Below are positions 21,894 to 30,010 of a DNA stretch of 64,000 nt, piece after piece (position 1 is the first letter of the stretch; each line of letters starts with the position of its first letter). Made by a program: the position numbers and the translations under genes. The stretch covers positions 13,850 through 77,849 of the forward strand of contig JAZNXL010000069.1 of the NCBI GenBank assembly GCA_045593905.1, given 5' to 3'. The notes under the pieces were generated by a model. It worked only from the letters and a program-made list of their open reading frames with translations, made no database searches and was not told the DNA's origin. Source of the DNA: RGIG9041 sp045593905. Its GTDB lineage: Bacteria; Bacillota; Clostridia; Oscillospirales; QAKW01.

Positions 21894-23913
21894 TTAAAAA
21901 CTTAAGTGCGCCGGTGGGACAAACGTCAACACACATATGGCAGTCTTTACAACCGTCTATAATGTTATCGTTAAACTCGGGTTTAATAACTGTTTTAAAG
22001 CCGCGGTCTACAAGCCCTAAAATACCTTTTTTGGCATTTTCTTTACAGGTGCGAACGCAAAGGTTACACAAAATACATTTACCCTGGTCGCGCTCAATAC
22101 AAACGAGTTTTTTCTCGGTAAACGACTGATGCATTTCGCCCTCGAGTCGTTTAACGTCAAGCTCTTGCATATTCGCATAGCGGATAAGCTTACAGTCGTT
22201 ATAGTCGTGACAACCGCACTCAAGACAGCGTGCCGCCTCTTTGCGTGCATCAGCCTCGTCAAAGCCAAGATTTATCTCTAAAAAGTCATTTTTGCGCTCG
22301 TTTGCATCGCGTACAGGCATTTTTATGCGTGCGCATTTTTCAAACTTTTCAAAAAATTCGGGCTTTGGTGTTTTTTGTGATACAAACGGAGCCTTATATT
22401 CAATCGGCATACCGTTTAAGTAGCCGTCGATTACTAAAGCCGCTTTGTTTGCCTCGCCTATTGCGGCAATGGCGATTGATGCGCCCCTATTAGTAGCATC
22501 ACCCACTGCAAACACGCCTTCAACGTTTGTTGCAAAGGTGCGCTCGTTTGCAGCAATAATACCGCGTGCGTTGAGCTCAAGCGCCTCGAAGCCTTTAACG
22601 TTTACCTTTTGACCGATAGCGGTTATAACAGTATCGACGTCTAATATTTCAAACTTTCCTTCTACTGCAACAGGTGAACGTCTGCCGCTTTCGTCAGGCT
22701 CGCCAAGCTCCATAACCTGAAGCTTAATTTTTTCTACTTTTCCGTCTTTTCCAATAATTTCGGCGGGGTTTGTAAGGAATTTGAACTGTACGCCCTCTTC
22801 CATTGCCTCTTCAATTTCAATATCTTCAGCAGGCATTTCGTTGCGTGTTCTTCTATAAATTACATACACGTTTTTTGCGCCTTTGCGAACTGCAGTTCTG
22901 CAGGCATCCATTGCGGTGTTACCGCCGCCTACAACTGCAACGCTTTGGCCAATATCAAAATCTTCGCCTTTTGCAACGCGGCGTAAAAACTCAATACCGC
23001 CCATAACGCCGTTTAAGTTTTCGCCCTCGCATCTAAGTCCCATATTGTTCCAGGCACCTATTGCAACAACTACCGCGTCAAAGTCAGCCTTTAAGCTTTC
23101 AAAGGTGATAGCCTCGCCTATTTTAACGTTGTTTACAAGCTTAACGCCAAGCGACTCGATTTCGGCAATCTCTTTATCAAGCACTGCTTTGGGGAGTCGG
23201 TATTCGGGGATACCATAGCGGAGCATACCGCCCATTTTATCCATAGCATCGTAAATTGTAACTGCGTGGCCTTTTTGCGCAAGGTAGTAAGCGGCTGTAA
23301 GACCTGCAGGACCGCCGCCCACTATCGCAACAGTTTTGCCTGTCGGCTTTTCGGGTGTTGGGATATACGGTTTTGTTTTTAGCACGTTATCAGCGGCAAA
23401 CGATTTTAAATATGCAATCGAGATAGGCTGCTCAACGTTTTTTCTGCGGCAAGCGGTTTCGCAAGGATGCGGACACACTCTGCCGATTGATGCAGGAAGC
23501 GGAACCTTATCTTTAATAATTTTAACCGCCTCGTAGTCGTTGCCGTTTGCAATTTGTTTTAAATAGCCCTGACAGTCGGTACCTGCGGGGCAGTTGAGTG
23601 AGCAGGGACCTTTGCAGTCGCCCTCGTGGTCACTCATTAAAAGCTCAAGCGCGATTTTTCTAACCTTTTTAACACGCTTGGAGTTTGTAAAAATATTCAT
23701 CCCGTCGTTTGCAACGGTAGAGCAAGCGCGCATAAGCTTGGGCGCGCCCTCGCATTCAACAATACACACACCGCAAGCGCCGTAAAGCTTTACGTTTTTG
23801 TGGTGGCAGAGTGTGGGTATTTCGATGCCGTTAGCGGTTGCTATTTCAAGGATAGTAGCGCCTTTTTCAGCCTTGCATACAACCGAGTCGATTGTTATAG
23901 TTATATATTCCAT
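21889..23913 (-). CDS. StnC-like FAD/NAD(P) oxidoreductase with N-terminal 2Fe-2S and C-terminal ferredoxin domains
   Basis: Protein of 674 residues with four parts. First a 2Fe-2S ferredoxin domain (Cys36, 47, 50, 64), then a Cys-rich 4Fe-4S link (DCKGPCSLNCPAGTDC). The core is GltD/NfnB-like with an FAD Rossmann loop VGGGPAGLTAAYYLA and an NAD(P) loop VGGGNTAMDACRTAVRKG. Last comes a two-cluster ferredoxin end (CILCNLCVRTC and CKDCHMCVDVCPTGAL). Together with the NuoF- and NuoE-like neighbours this fits StnC of the Sporomusa-type electron-bifurcating transhydrogenase (NADPH, NADH, ferredoxin). Starts 4 bases after the stnB stop. The complex name rests on domain make-up and gene order; the physiological direction is inferred. 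Confidence 0.8.
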   Translation of the reverse strand: MEYITITIDSVVCKAEKGATILEIATANGIEIPTLCHHKNVKLYGACGVCIVECEGAPKLMRACSTVANDGMNIFTNSKRVKKVRKIALELLMSDHEGDCKGPCSLNCPAGTDCQGYLKQIANGNDYEAVKIIKDKVPLPASIGRVCPHPCETACRRKNVEQPISIAYLKSFAADNVLKTKPYIPTPEKPTGKTVAIVGGGPAGLTAAYYLAQKGHAVTIYDAMDKMGGMLRYGIPEYRLPKAVLDKEIAEIESLGVKLVNNVKIGEAITFESLKADFDAVVVAIGAWNNMGLRCEGENLNGVMGGIEFLRRVAKGEDFDIGQSVAVVGGGNTAMDACRTAVRKGAKNVYVIYRRTRNEMPAEDIEIEEAMEEGVQFKFLTNPAEIIGKDGKVEKIKLQVMELGEPDESGRRSPVAVEGKFEILDVDTVITAIGQKVNVKGFEALELNARGIIAANERTFATNVEGVFAVGDATNRGASIAIAAIGEANKAALVIDGYLNGMPIEYKAPFVSQKTPKPEFFEKFEKCARIKMPVRDANERKNDFLEINLGFDEADARKEAARCLECGCHDYNDCKLIRYANMQELDVKRLEGEMHQSFTEKKLVCIERDQGKCILCNLCVRTCKENAKKGILGLVDRGFKTVIKPEFNDNIIDGCKDCHMCVDVCPTGALKFLK

Positions 23914-23917
23914 TTTA

Positions 23918-25651
23918 CTACTTCCTTTCTATAGCGTTAAATTTACAGGTTGCGATACACTGACCGCACTTGATACATTTTTGTGTGTCGATTGTGTGAG
24001 CACTCTTAAGCTCGCCCGAGATTGCGCCTACAGGGCACTTTTTAGCACAAAGCGTACAGCCCTTACAGTTATCTTTATTTATGTAATAGGTAACAAGGTC
24101 AGCGCACTCGAGTGTGGGACAGCGCTTATCGTAAATATGCGCCTCGTACTCGTTTTTAAAGTAACGGATGGTTGATAAAACGGGGTTGGGCGCAGTTTGA
24201 CCGAGACCGCAAAGCGCGCCGTCTTTAACGCCAAGACAAAGCTCTTCTAAAAGCTCAATATCGCCGTCTTTGCCCTCGCCTTTTGTAATGCGTGTAAGTA
24301 TTTCTAAAAGGCGCTTTGTACCGATACGGCAGTGAACACATTTACCGCACGATTCTTTTGCGGTAAAGTCTAAAAAGAATTTTGCCATATTAACCATACA
24401 GGTGGTATCGTCCATAACAACCATACCGCCCGAGCCCATAATAGCGCCTGTTTTTGCAAGCTCTTTATAGTCGATAACGGTATTAAACTTATCAGCAGGG
24501 ATACAGCCGCCCGAAGGACCGCCAAGCTGAACTGCCTTGCAGTCGCGTCCGCCGCGGATCCCGCCGCCGATATCGTAAATAATATCGTTTATTGTCATAC
24601 CCATAGGCACCTCAACAAGACCGCCGCGGTTGATTTTGCCTGTGAGCGCAAACACCTTTGTGCCCTTTGAGTCGGCAGTGCCCATTTTTGCAAACGCCTC
24701 GCCGCCGTTTAGCATTATCCAGGCAACGTTTGCAAAGGTTTCAACGTTATTTATATTAGATGGCTCGTCGTTGTAGCCCTTTTGTGCAGGGAACGGCGGT
24801 TTTAAGCGCGGCATACCGCGTTTGCCCTCGAGTGACTCGATAAGCGCGGTTTCTTCACCGCACACAAACGCGCCTGCGCCCGCTTTAATGCGCATTTTAC
24901 AGCTAAAGCCCGAACCAAGTATGTTATCACCTAAATAGCCTGCTTTTTCAGCCTCGGCAATTGCATCCTGAAGGCGTGTGATTGCAAGCGGATACTCGGC
25001 ACGAACGTAAACTACCGCCTCGCTTGCGCCGATTGCGTAAGCGCCAATGAGCATACCCTCAATAAGCGAGTGCGGGTCAGACTCAATAACCGCTCTATCC
25101 ATAAACGCACCGGGGTCGCCCTCGTCGGCGTTACATATTAAATACTTGGTATCGCTTACCGAATTTTTAGCAGCGTTCCACTTAAACCAGGTAGGAAAGC
25201 CTGCGCCGCCGCGGCCTGCAAGGCCTGATACCTTAATCTCGTCAATAACCTCGTCGGCGGTCATTTTAAGCACCTTTTCAAGCGCTTTATAGCCGTCGTG
25301 GTTTACATAATCTTTTATGTCAGTCGGGTCAATAACACCGCAGTTTCTAAGCGCAATACGTGTTTGCTTTTGTAAAAAGCCGTTATCGTCGTCGGTGATT
25401 GTAATATCGTTAAGAGTTGAAAGGTCACCCGATTTTATTGCGGTTGCGATTAAGCCTGCGTGGTCGGGGGTTACCTTTACAAGACGGCGTACAAGAGTAT
25501 CATCGTCGTAAATATCAACAATAGGCTCTAAAAAGCACATACCGATACAGCCTGTGATTGTGGGGGCGATACCGTTTTGTGTGAGAGCTAAAAATACTTT
25601 ATGAGCGCCTGCGGCGATACCGCAGCTGCCCTCGCCTACTACTACTCGCAT
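23918..25651 (-). CDS. NuoF/HydB-like flavin subunit (StnB-like)
   Basis: NADH-binding FMN subunit of 577 residues. N-terminal thioredoxin-type 2Fe-2S domain (GEGSCGIAAGA to GCIGMCFLEP); NuoF core with the NADH/FMN loop GRGGAGFPTWFKW and NADEGDPGAFMDR; 4Fe-4S motif ESCGKCVHCRIGTKR; C-terminal 2[4Fe-4S] ferredoxin with CKGCTLCAKKCPVGA and CIKCGQCIATC. This is the layout of HydB/HndC/StnB in soluble bifurcating complexes, not of respiratory complex I, since no membrane subunits are present. Overlaps stnA by 10 bases. Confidence 0.88.
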   Translation of the reverse strand: MRVVVGEGSCGIAAGAHKVFLALTQNGIAPTITGCIGMCFLEPIVDIYDDDTLVRRLVKVTPDHAGLIATAIKSGDLSTLNDITITDDDNGFLQKQTRIALRNCGVIDPTDIKDYVNHDGYKALEKVLKMTADEVIDEIKVSGLAGRGGAGFPTWFKWNAAKNSVSDTKYLICNADEGDPGAFMDRAVIESDPHSLIEGMLIGAYAIGASEAVVYVRAEYPLAITRLQDAIAEAEKAGYLGDNILGSGFSCKMRIKAGAGAFVCGEETALIESLEGKRGMPRLKPPFPAQKGYNDEPSNINNVETFANVAWIMLNGGEAFAKMGTADSKGTKVFALTGKINRGGLVEVPMGMTINDIIYDIGGGIRGGRDCKAVQLGGPSGGCIPADKFNTVIDYKELAKTGAIMGSGGMVVMDDTTCMVNMAKFFLDFTAKESCGKCVHCRIGTKRLLEILTRITKGEGKDGDIELLEELCLGVKDGALCGLGQTAPNPVLSTIRYFKNEYEAHIYDKRCPTLECADLVTYYINKDNCKGCTLCAKKCPVGAISGELKSAHTIDTQKCIKCGQCIATCKFNAIERK

Positions 25652-26139
25652 TTTGCCGCCTCCTTTAAAGATTCAATAATTGAAATTGCCTTTTGCGGAG
25701 TTAAGCTGCCGTATGTTTCGCCGTTTATCATCATAACGGGCGAAAGTGAGCAACAGCCAAGGCAGGCAACGTCTTTTAAAGTAAAGAGTCCGTCGTCGGT
25801 TGTTTCGCCGTCGGCAATTCCAAGATGCTCGCAGATTGCGCTTTCAATACGCTCTGAGCCGTTTACGTGACAGGCTGTGCCCTGGCAAAGCATTATAAGG
25901 TACTTGCCAACAGGTTTTAGCCTGAACTGTGTATAAAAGGTTGCAACGCCCATAACCTCGGCGGGTGTAGAGCCTGTTTTATGCGCAATGTGATATATTA
26001 CATCAGTAGGAAGATAGCCGTAAATATCTTGCGCTTTTTGTAAAATTGTAATAAGACTTCCCTTTACCGATGCGTACTCGTTTAAAACGCCGTCAAGCAA
26101 AGTAAGGTCGCTGTTATTTGAGCAACAACAATTTGACAT
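25642..26139 (-). CDS. NuoE/HydC-like 2Fe-2S subunit (StnA-like)
   Basis: Small iron-sulfur subunit (165 residues). A helical N terminus is followed by the thioredoxin-like fold GVATFYTQFRLKPVGKYLIMLCQGTACHVNGS and CLGCCSLSPVM; the four cluster cysteines are present. An extra Cys cluster, SNCCCSN, sits at the extreme N terminus. First gene of stnA-stnB-stnC, with a strong AAGGAG-type site and a consensus promoter. Confidence 0.87.
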   Translation of the reverse strand: MSNCCCSNNSDLTLLDGVLNEYASVKGSLITILQKAQDIYGYLPTDVIYHIAHKTGSTPAEVMGVATFYTQFRLKPVGKYLIMLCQGTACHVNGSERIESAICEHLGIADGETTDDGLFTLKDVACLGCCSLSPVMMINGETYGSLTPQKAISIIESLKEAAKCE

Positions 26140-26171
26140 AATATCCTTCTCCTCTTTGATTTGTCTATATA

Positions 26172-26200
26172 ATTTTACATTATTGTATAACCTGTGTCAA
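26172..26200 (-). promoter_or_regulatory. Promoter of the stn operon
   Basis: Minus strand TTGACA (26200-26195), 17-base spacer, TAAAAT (26177-26172). Confidence 0.75.
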
Positions 26201-26324
26201 TTGTGGTTTTATGACATTTTGTAAAAACCCCTGTCCTTGCTTTCGTTAAATTAAATAAATCGCGAATAATTTTTTAGTGATTTTTAACCAATGTTAACAC
26301 ATTTTATTTTTTTTGATTTTTTTA

Positions 26325-26353
26325 TTGATTTTTGTATATTATAGTGCTAAAAT
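26325..26353 (+). promoter_or_regulatory. Promoter of gdhA
   Basis: TTGATT (26325-26330), 17-base spacer, TAAAAT (26348-26353). The leader has a near-palindrome GGACACTTGTCC (about 26377-26388) inside GCGG..CCGC that could be an operator or hairpin. The rest of the 278-base divergent region is AT-rich without further signals. Confidence 0.65.
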
Positions 26354-26417
26354 AAACTCATAATTTCACAAACGGCGGACACTTGTCCACCGCTTGAGCA
26401 CAAGGAGAAAGAGAATT

Positions 26418-27770
26418 ATGAGTTTTAAGAACGAGTATTTACAGGGCGTAATGGACAAAGTAATCGCCCGCAACCCCGGTGAGCCGGAGTTTCATCAGGC
26501 AGTAGAAGAGGTTTTAGTTTCACTTGAGCCTGTTGTTGAAATGCACCCCGAGTACATTGAGCAGGGCGTTATTGACAGAATTGTTGAGCCCGAAAGACAA
26601 ATCTTTTTCAGAGTACCGTGGGTTGACGACAACGGCAAGGTACAGGTAAACCGCGGCTTTAGAATTCAGTTTAACTCGGCAATCGGTCCTTACAAGGGCG
26701 GTCTTAGATTCCACCCGTCAGTAAACCCCTCAATTATGAAGTTTTTGGGCTTTGAGCAAACATTCAAAAACAGCCTTACAGGTCTTCCTATCGGCGGCGG
26801 TAAGGGTGGTTCTGACTTTGACCCCAGAGGCCGTTCAAACGGCGAGATTATGAGATTTTGCCAAAGCTTTATGACCGAGCTTTACCGTCACATCGGCTCA
26901 CACGTTGACGTGCCCGCAGGTGACATTGGCGTTGGTGCAAGAGAAATCGGCTACCTCTTTGGTCAGTACAAAAGAATTTGCAATAACTACGAAAACGCAG
27001 TTTTAACAGGCAAAGGCCTTTCATACGGCGGCAGCCTTATCCGTCCCGAAGCTACAGGCTTTGGCGCTACATATTTCTGTAACGAAGTGCTTAAAAAATG
27101 GGGCGAAGACTTTAGGGGCAAAACCTTTGCAGTATCGGGCTTTGGTAACGTTGCCTGGGGCGCTGTGCTCAAAATCAACGAGCTTGGCGGTAAGGTACTT
27201 ACAATTTCAGGTCCCGACGGCTACATATACGACGAAAACGGCGTAACCGCTGACAAAGCAGCGTATATGCTCGAAATGCGTGCATCAGGTCGCGACAAGG
27301 TTCAAGACTACGCTGACAAGTTCGGTGTTAAGTTTGTTGCAGGCAAAAAGCCTTGGGAAGTTAAGGTTGATGTTGCTATGCCTTGCGCAACACAAAACGA
27401 GGTTGGTCTTGAAGACGCTAAAAACATTGTTGCAAACGGCACAAAATTCTACATTGAGGTTGCTAACATGCCTACCACAAAAGAGGCTGTTGACTACTTT
27501 GTTGCAAACGGCGTTGTTGTTGCTCCTTCAAAGGCAGTTAACGCAGGCGGCGTTGCAGTTTCAGCTCTTGAAATGTCACAAAACAGTATGCGTCTTTCGT
27601 GGACTGCAGAAGAAGTTGACCAAAAGCTTAAAGCTATTATGGTTAACATCTTTAACGCAGCATACGACACCGCTGAAAAATACGGTCAAAAGGGCAATCT
27701 TATTATGGGCGCTAACATTGCAGGCTTTGAAAAGGTTGCAGAGGCAACTCTCGCTCACGGCATTGTTTAA
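26418..27770 (+). CDS. gdhA: Glutamate dehydrogenase, hexameric NADP-type
   Basis: Cytosolic enzyme (450 residues) interconverting 2-oxoglutarate plus ammonia and glutamate. Conserved substrate region KGGLRFHPSVN, LPIGGGKGGSDFDP with the catalytic lysine, DVPAGDIGVGAREIGY and the Rossmann loop VSGFGNVAWG. Length and motifs match the NADP-dependent biosynthetic class. Start at MSFKNEY after AAGGAGA; a longer TTG frame is rejected. Divergent from the stn operon, whose product can deliver NADPH. The last 74 bases recur at 29094-29167 with only synonymous changes. Confidence 0.96.
   Translation: MSFKNEYLQGVMDKVIARNPGEPEFHQAVEEVLVSLEPVVEMHPEYIEQGVIDRIVEPERQIFFRVPWVDDNGKVQVNRGFRIQFNSAIGPYKGGLRFHPSVNPSIMKFLGFEQTFKNSLTGLPIGGGKGGSDFDPRGRSNGEIMRFCQSFMTELYRHIGSHVDVPAGDIGVGAREIGYLFGQYKRICNNYENAVLTGKGLSYGGSLIRPEATGFGATYFCNEVLKKWGEDFRGKTFAVSGFGNVAWGAVLKINELGGKVLTISGPDGYIYDENGVTADKAAYMLEMRASGRDKVQDYADKFGVKFVAGKKPWEVKVDVAMPCATQNEVGLEDAKNIVANGTKFYIEVANMPTTKEAVDYFVANGVVVAPSKAVNAGGVAVSALEMSQNSMRLSWTAEEVDQKLKAIMVNIFNAAYDTAEKYGQKGNLIMGANIAGFEKVAEATLAHGIV
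27697..27770 (+). repeat. gdhA 3'-end direct repeat, copy 1
   Basis: Sixty-four bases identical to 29094-29157, followed by ten bases differing at two sites (GGC ATT GTT TAA against GGA ATA GTT TAA), both silent. Copy offset is 1397 bases. Confidence 0.92.
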
Positions 27771-27878
27771 TGAAATGCCTTACGGCGTTTCATTTAATGG
27801 CAAAAGCCATTTCATTTTGCAAAGCATCATTTCATTTAATCTATACGCCCTACGGCATGAAATGTGCTAACACACATT
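27769..27878. repeat. Hairpin array D
   Basis: Starts at the gdhA stop. Dyads AAATGCC-ttac-GGCGTTT, AATGGC-aaaa-GCCATT, TGC-aaa-GCA, GCC-ctac-GGC and ATGTG-ctaa-CACAT, linked by TTTCATTTAAT. Same design as array C but different stem sequences. Confidence 0.8.
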
Positions 27879-27912
27879 AAAAAAACGCACCCTTCGGGGT
27901 GCTTTTTTTATT
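27879..27912 (+). terminator. Intrinsic terminator after gdhA
   Basis: GCACCC-TTC-GGGGTGC-type stem with long A and T tracts; related to the repeated GCACCC terminators. Confidence 0.82.
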
Positions 27913-27949
27913 GCAAAAATTATTTATTTATAATATAATTATATTGTAA

Positions 27950-28210
27950 AACAGAGCATACGGTAACATGGTTGACATAGCCTTGTCAAAAGGTGCATAC
28001 TGCGCTGTAGGATGGTGTAACGAAGCATTTGATGATGTAATGAATTGCTGGGTAGGTGATTTTTTTGACAAATGCACGGAGGGTGCAACGGTCGAAAATG
28101 CTATAGATTTTGCTGACAGCGCAATTAGTAATAGTTCAAAATATTCTGCCTATTATTCTTCGGTAATAAACAGATATTACGGCAGTAGTCCTTATTCCAG
28201 CTTGTACTAG
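27950..28210 (+). pseudogene. C-terminal remnant of a caspase/gingipain-fold (CHAT/C25-like) protein
   Basis: Open frame of about 86 codons after an in-frame stop, without a ribosome site. The stretch SKGAYCAVGWCNEAFDDVMNCWVGDFFDKC..GATVENAIDFA looks like the last part of caspase-fold peptidase domains, where GA-x-AVG-W and a later W-x-x-FF and EG-x-TV-x-A are conserved. The catalytic half is missing, so it is probably a truncated gene carried in with the inserted block. The family link is by eye and tentative. Confidence 0.5.
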
Positions 28211-28240
28211 GCGGAACCAATTAGAAAGGAGTACTCTGAT

Positions 28241-29086
28241 ATGAATAAAAAGAAAAGTTTAATTATAATAATTTTTATTTTAGTTATTGCTTTAATATTT
28301 AGCATATCCTCATTAGCTATCGTTAACTCAGACATATTTGAAGCAAATATTTTTAACAATAAAATTCAGCGTACTAATGCAGAAAAAACCAAGGTGTTTT
28401 CAATTGATAACGGAGTTGAAAAGCAATTAACTTATAAAGAAACTCAAAATTACAGCGCAAGCAATTATGTAGATATTTATGAAGACTCAGAGAAAAATCA
28501 ATATCGTTATGATAATCAAGAAAATCTTATAGGCTATATAAACAATAACATTGATGATAAGCTCGAATCTCAGATAATTGACGACAAAGCTCTTGACAGC
28601 AGAATTTCTCAGGACGAAGCTATCAGCATTGCAACTGCCTATGCTCAAAAAATGTACCAAAACACTTTTGATGATTTTAACTATTCAAGCTCATTATATG
28701 CCGAGCACTCAAATCTTTATAATATACACTTCAACGTCACTGCAGGAAAAGATAAACAAATATCCGTAGCTACATGTTATGTCGGTGTGTATTTAAGCGG
28801 AAAAGTAGCATCATGCAATATGCCGACGTGGTATGAAAAAAGTAAAATTGATTTCAATAAACTTAACAGAATCTCAAAAAGCGACTTAGAAAAATTTGCA
28901 GATAATGAAGCAAAAGAAATATATGGAAATGATTTTGTAAATTGTTACGTATATGAAGAAGTAGGCGCTTTTTTAACCGCGAAAGACAACAGTTTTGTTG
29001 TTGCTGTACCAATAATTGTAACATTAAAAAATATCAACGGTGACAATTATGATATGGTAAAAGAACTGTATTATGAATTCACATAA
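28241..29086 (+). CDS. Membrane-anchored exported protein, PepSY-like repeats suspected
   Basis: Protein of 281 residues with a good GAAAGGAG site. A Lys-rich N terminus and one hydrophobic helix (about 6-28) mark export or anchoring. The outside part has two stretches of the type DEAISIATAYAQKM followed by beta strands, and SDLEKFADNEAKEIYG likewise, reminiscent of PepSY/YcdB modules that inhibit or chaperone peptidases. It is AT-rich compared with its neighbours, lies 30 bases behind the peptidase-like remnant, and is bounded by the duplicated gdhA end, so it was probably acquired. Function not established. Confidence 0.65.
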   Translation: MNKKKSLIIIIFILVIALIFSISSLAIVNSDIFEANIFNNKIQRTNAEKTKVFSIDNGVEKQLTYKETQNYSASNYVDIYEDSEKNQYRYDNQENLIGYINNNIDDKLESQIIDDKALDSRISQDEAISIATAYAQKMYQNTFDDFNYSSSLYAEHSNLYNIHFNVTAGKDKQISVATCYVGVYLSGKVASCNMPTWYEKSKIDFNKLNRISKSDLEKFADNEAKEIYGNDFVNCYVYEEVGAFLTAKDNSFVVAVPIIVTLKNINGDNYDMVKELYYEFT

Positions 29087-29093
29087 CAACAGT

Positions 29094-29167
29094 ATCTTAT
29101 TATGGGCGCTAACATTGCAGGCTTTGAAAAGGTTGCAGAGGCAACTCTCGCTCACGGAATAGTTTAA
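29094..29167 (+). pseudogene. Duplicated 3' end of gdhA
   Basis: Seventy-four bases matching the last 24 codons and stop of gdhA, with two silent differences near the end. Nothing similar to gdhA precedes it. It marks the right edge of a 1.4-kb insert, like the displaced gene end at an integration site or the scar of a tandem exchange. Confidence 0.85.
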
Positions 29168-29170
29168 AAA

Positions 29171-29250
29171 TTAGTAAGTAATATCTAAGAAGTAATAGTG
29201 AAAAAGTAATGATGAAACACGGCTTTTGCCGTGTTTCTTTTTATTTTTTA
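29171..29250. repeat. GTAATAG element, copy 5 (half copy)
   Basis: Left end AGTAAGTAATATCTAAG, AGTAATAGTGAAAAAGTAATG as in full copies, then a single hairpin GAAACACGGC/GCCGTGTTTC. That stem joins the outer part of the first hairpin (GAAACAC) to the inner part of the second (GGC..GCC), as if the middle and right end were deleted. The T tract makes it a terminator as well. Confidence 0.7.
29214..29246 (+). terminator. Terminator formed by the half-copy hairpin
   Basis: GAAACACGGC-TTTT-GCCGTGTTTC, 10-bp stem, followed by TTTTTATTTTTT. Confidence 0.8.
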
Positions 29251-29279
29251 TTGAAAAATCTATTAATATATACTATAAT
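29251..29279 (+). promoter_or_regulatory. Promoter of the queuosine-precursor transporter operon
   Basis: TTGAAA (29251-29256), 17-base spacer, TATAAT (29274-29279). No preQ1 riboswitch lies between it and the start codon. Confidence 0.75.
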
Positions 29280-29311
29280 TTAATTTTCAAAATAATTATA
29301 GAGGTAAAAAT

Positions 29312-30010
29312 ATGACTAACGAGTTATTACTTATATTAAGCATAGTTGTAATATACGGCTCGGTGCTATTGTTTTATAAGCTGTTTAAAACGGCAGGGCT
29401 TTATTGCTGGATGGCGTTTGCCACCGTTGTTGCCAACATTGAGGTGGTAATTCTGGTAAACGCGTTTGGCATTGAGCAAACACTCGGCAACGTGCTTTTT
29501 GCATCTACCTTTGTTGTAACCGACATACTGTCGGAGACCGAGGGTAAAAAACAATCGACAAAGGCGGTATGGCTTGGCTTTTCAATATCGGCGGTGTTTA
29601 TTGTGCTTTCGCAGATGTGGACTTGGTTTATCCCCTCACAAAACGACTTTGCGCACGGCGCTATTGTTACAATATTTAAAAACACACCTCGGCTTATGGC
29701 GTCGTCGCTTTTGGTGTTTGCAATATCGCAGCTTTTCGACGTGTTTTTATACCACGCGATATGGAAAAAAACCACCGAGGCAACGGGCGACAGCAAAAAG
29801 CTTTTATGGGTAAGAAACAACGTTGCCACAATGCTGTCGCAGCTTTTAAACGCGGTTTGCTACAACCTTTTGGCGTTTGGCGGCATTTATAGCAGTAAAA
29901 CGCTGTTTAGCATAATTTTAGCAAGCTTTTTAATATCAATTGTAACAAGCATTTGCGACACACCTGTAGTATACATTGCAAGAAGGATACATCAAAATGA
30001 AAATAAATAA
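29312..30010 (+). CDS. Queuosine precursor transporter, YhhQ/QPTR family
   Basis: Six-helix importer (232 residues) for queuine or preQ1-type precursors of the tRNA base queuosine. Family features: FATVVANIEVVILVNAFG, LFASTFVVTDILSETEGKKQSTKAVWLG and WVRNNVATMLSQLLNAVCYNLLAF. Site GAGGT before the start. Overlaps the following HAD gene by 14 bases. No queuosine synthesis gene is in this window, consistent with salvage (inference). Confidence 0.92.
   Translation: MTNELLLILSIVVIYGSVLLFYKLFKTAGLYCWMAFATVVANIEVVILVNAFGIEQTLGNVLFASTFVVTDILSETEGKKQSTKAVWLGFSISAVFIVLSQMWTWFIPSQNDFAHGAIVTIFKNTPRLMASSLLVFAISQLFDVFLYHAIWKKTTEATGDSKKLLWVRNNVATMLSQLLNAVCYNLLAFGGIYSSKTLFSIILASFLISIVTSICDTPVVYIARRIHQNENK

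Noticed and set aside
29251..29311. preQ1 riboswitch before the queuosine-precursor transporter
   Set aside because: The short leader lacks the CUA..CUCU pseudoknot elements and is too short after the promoter.
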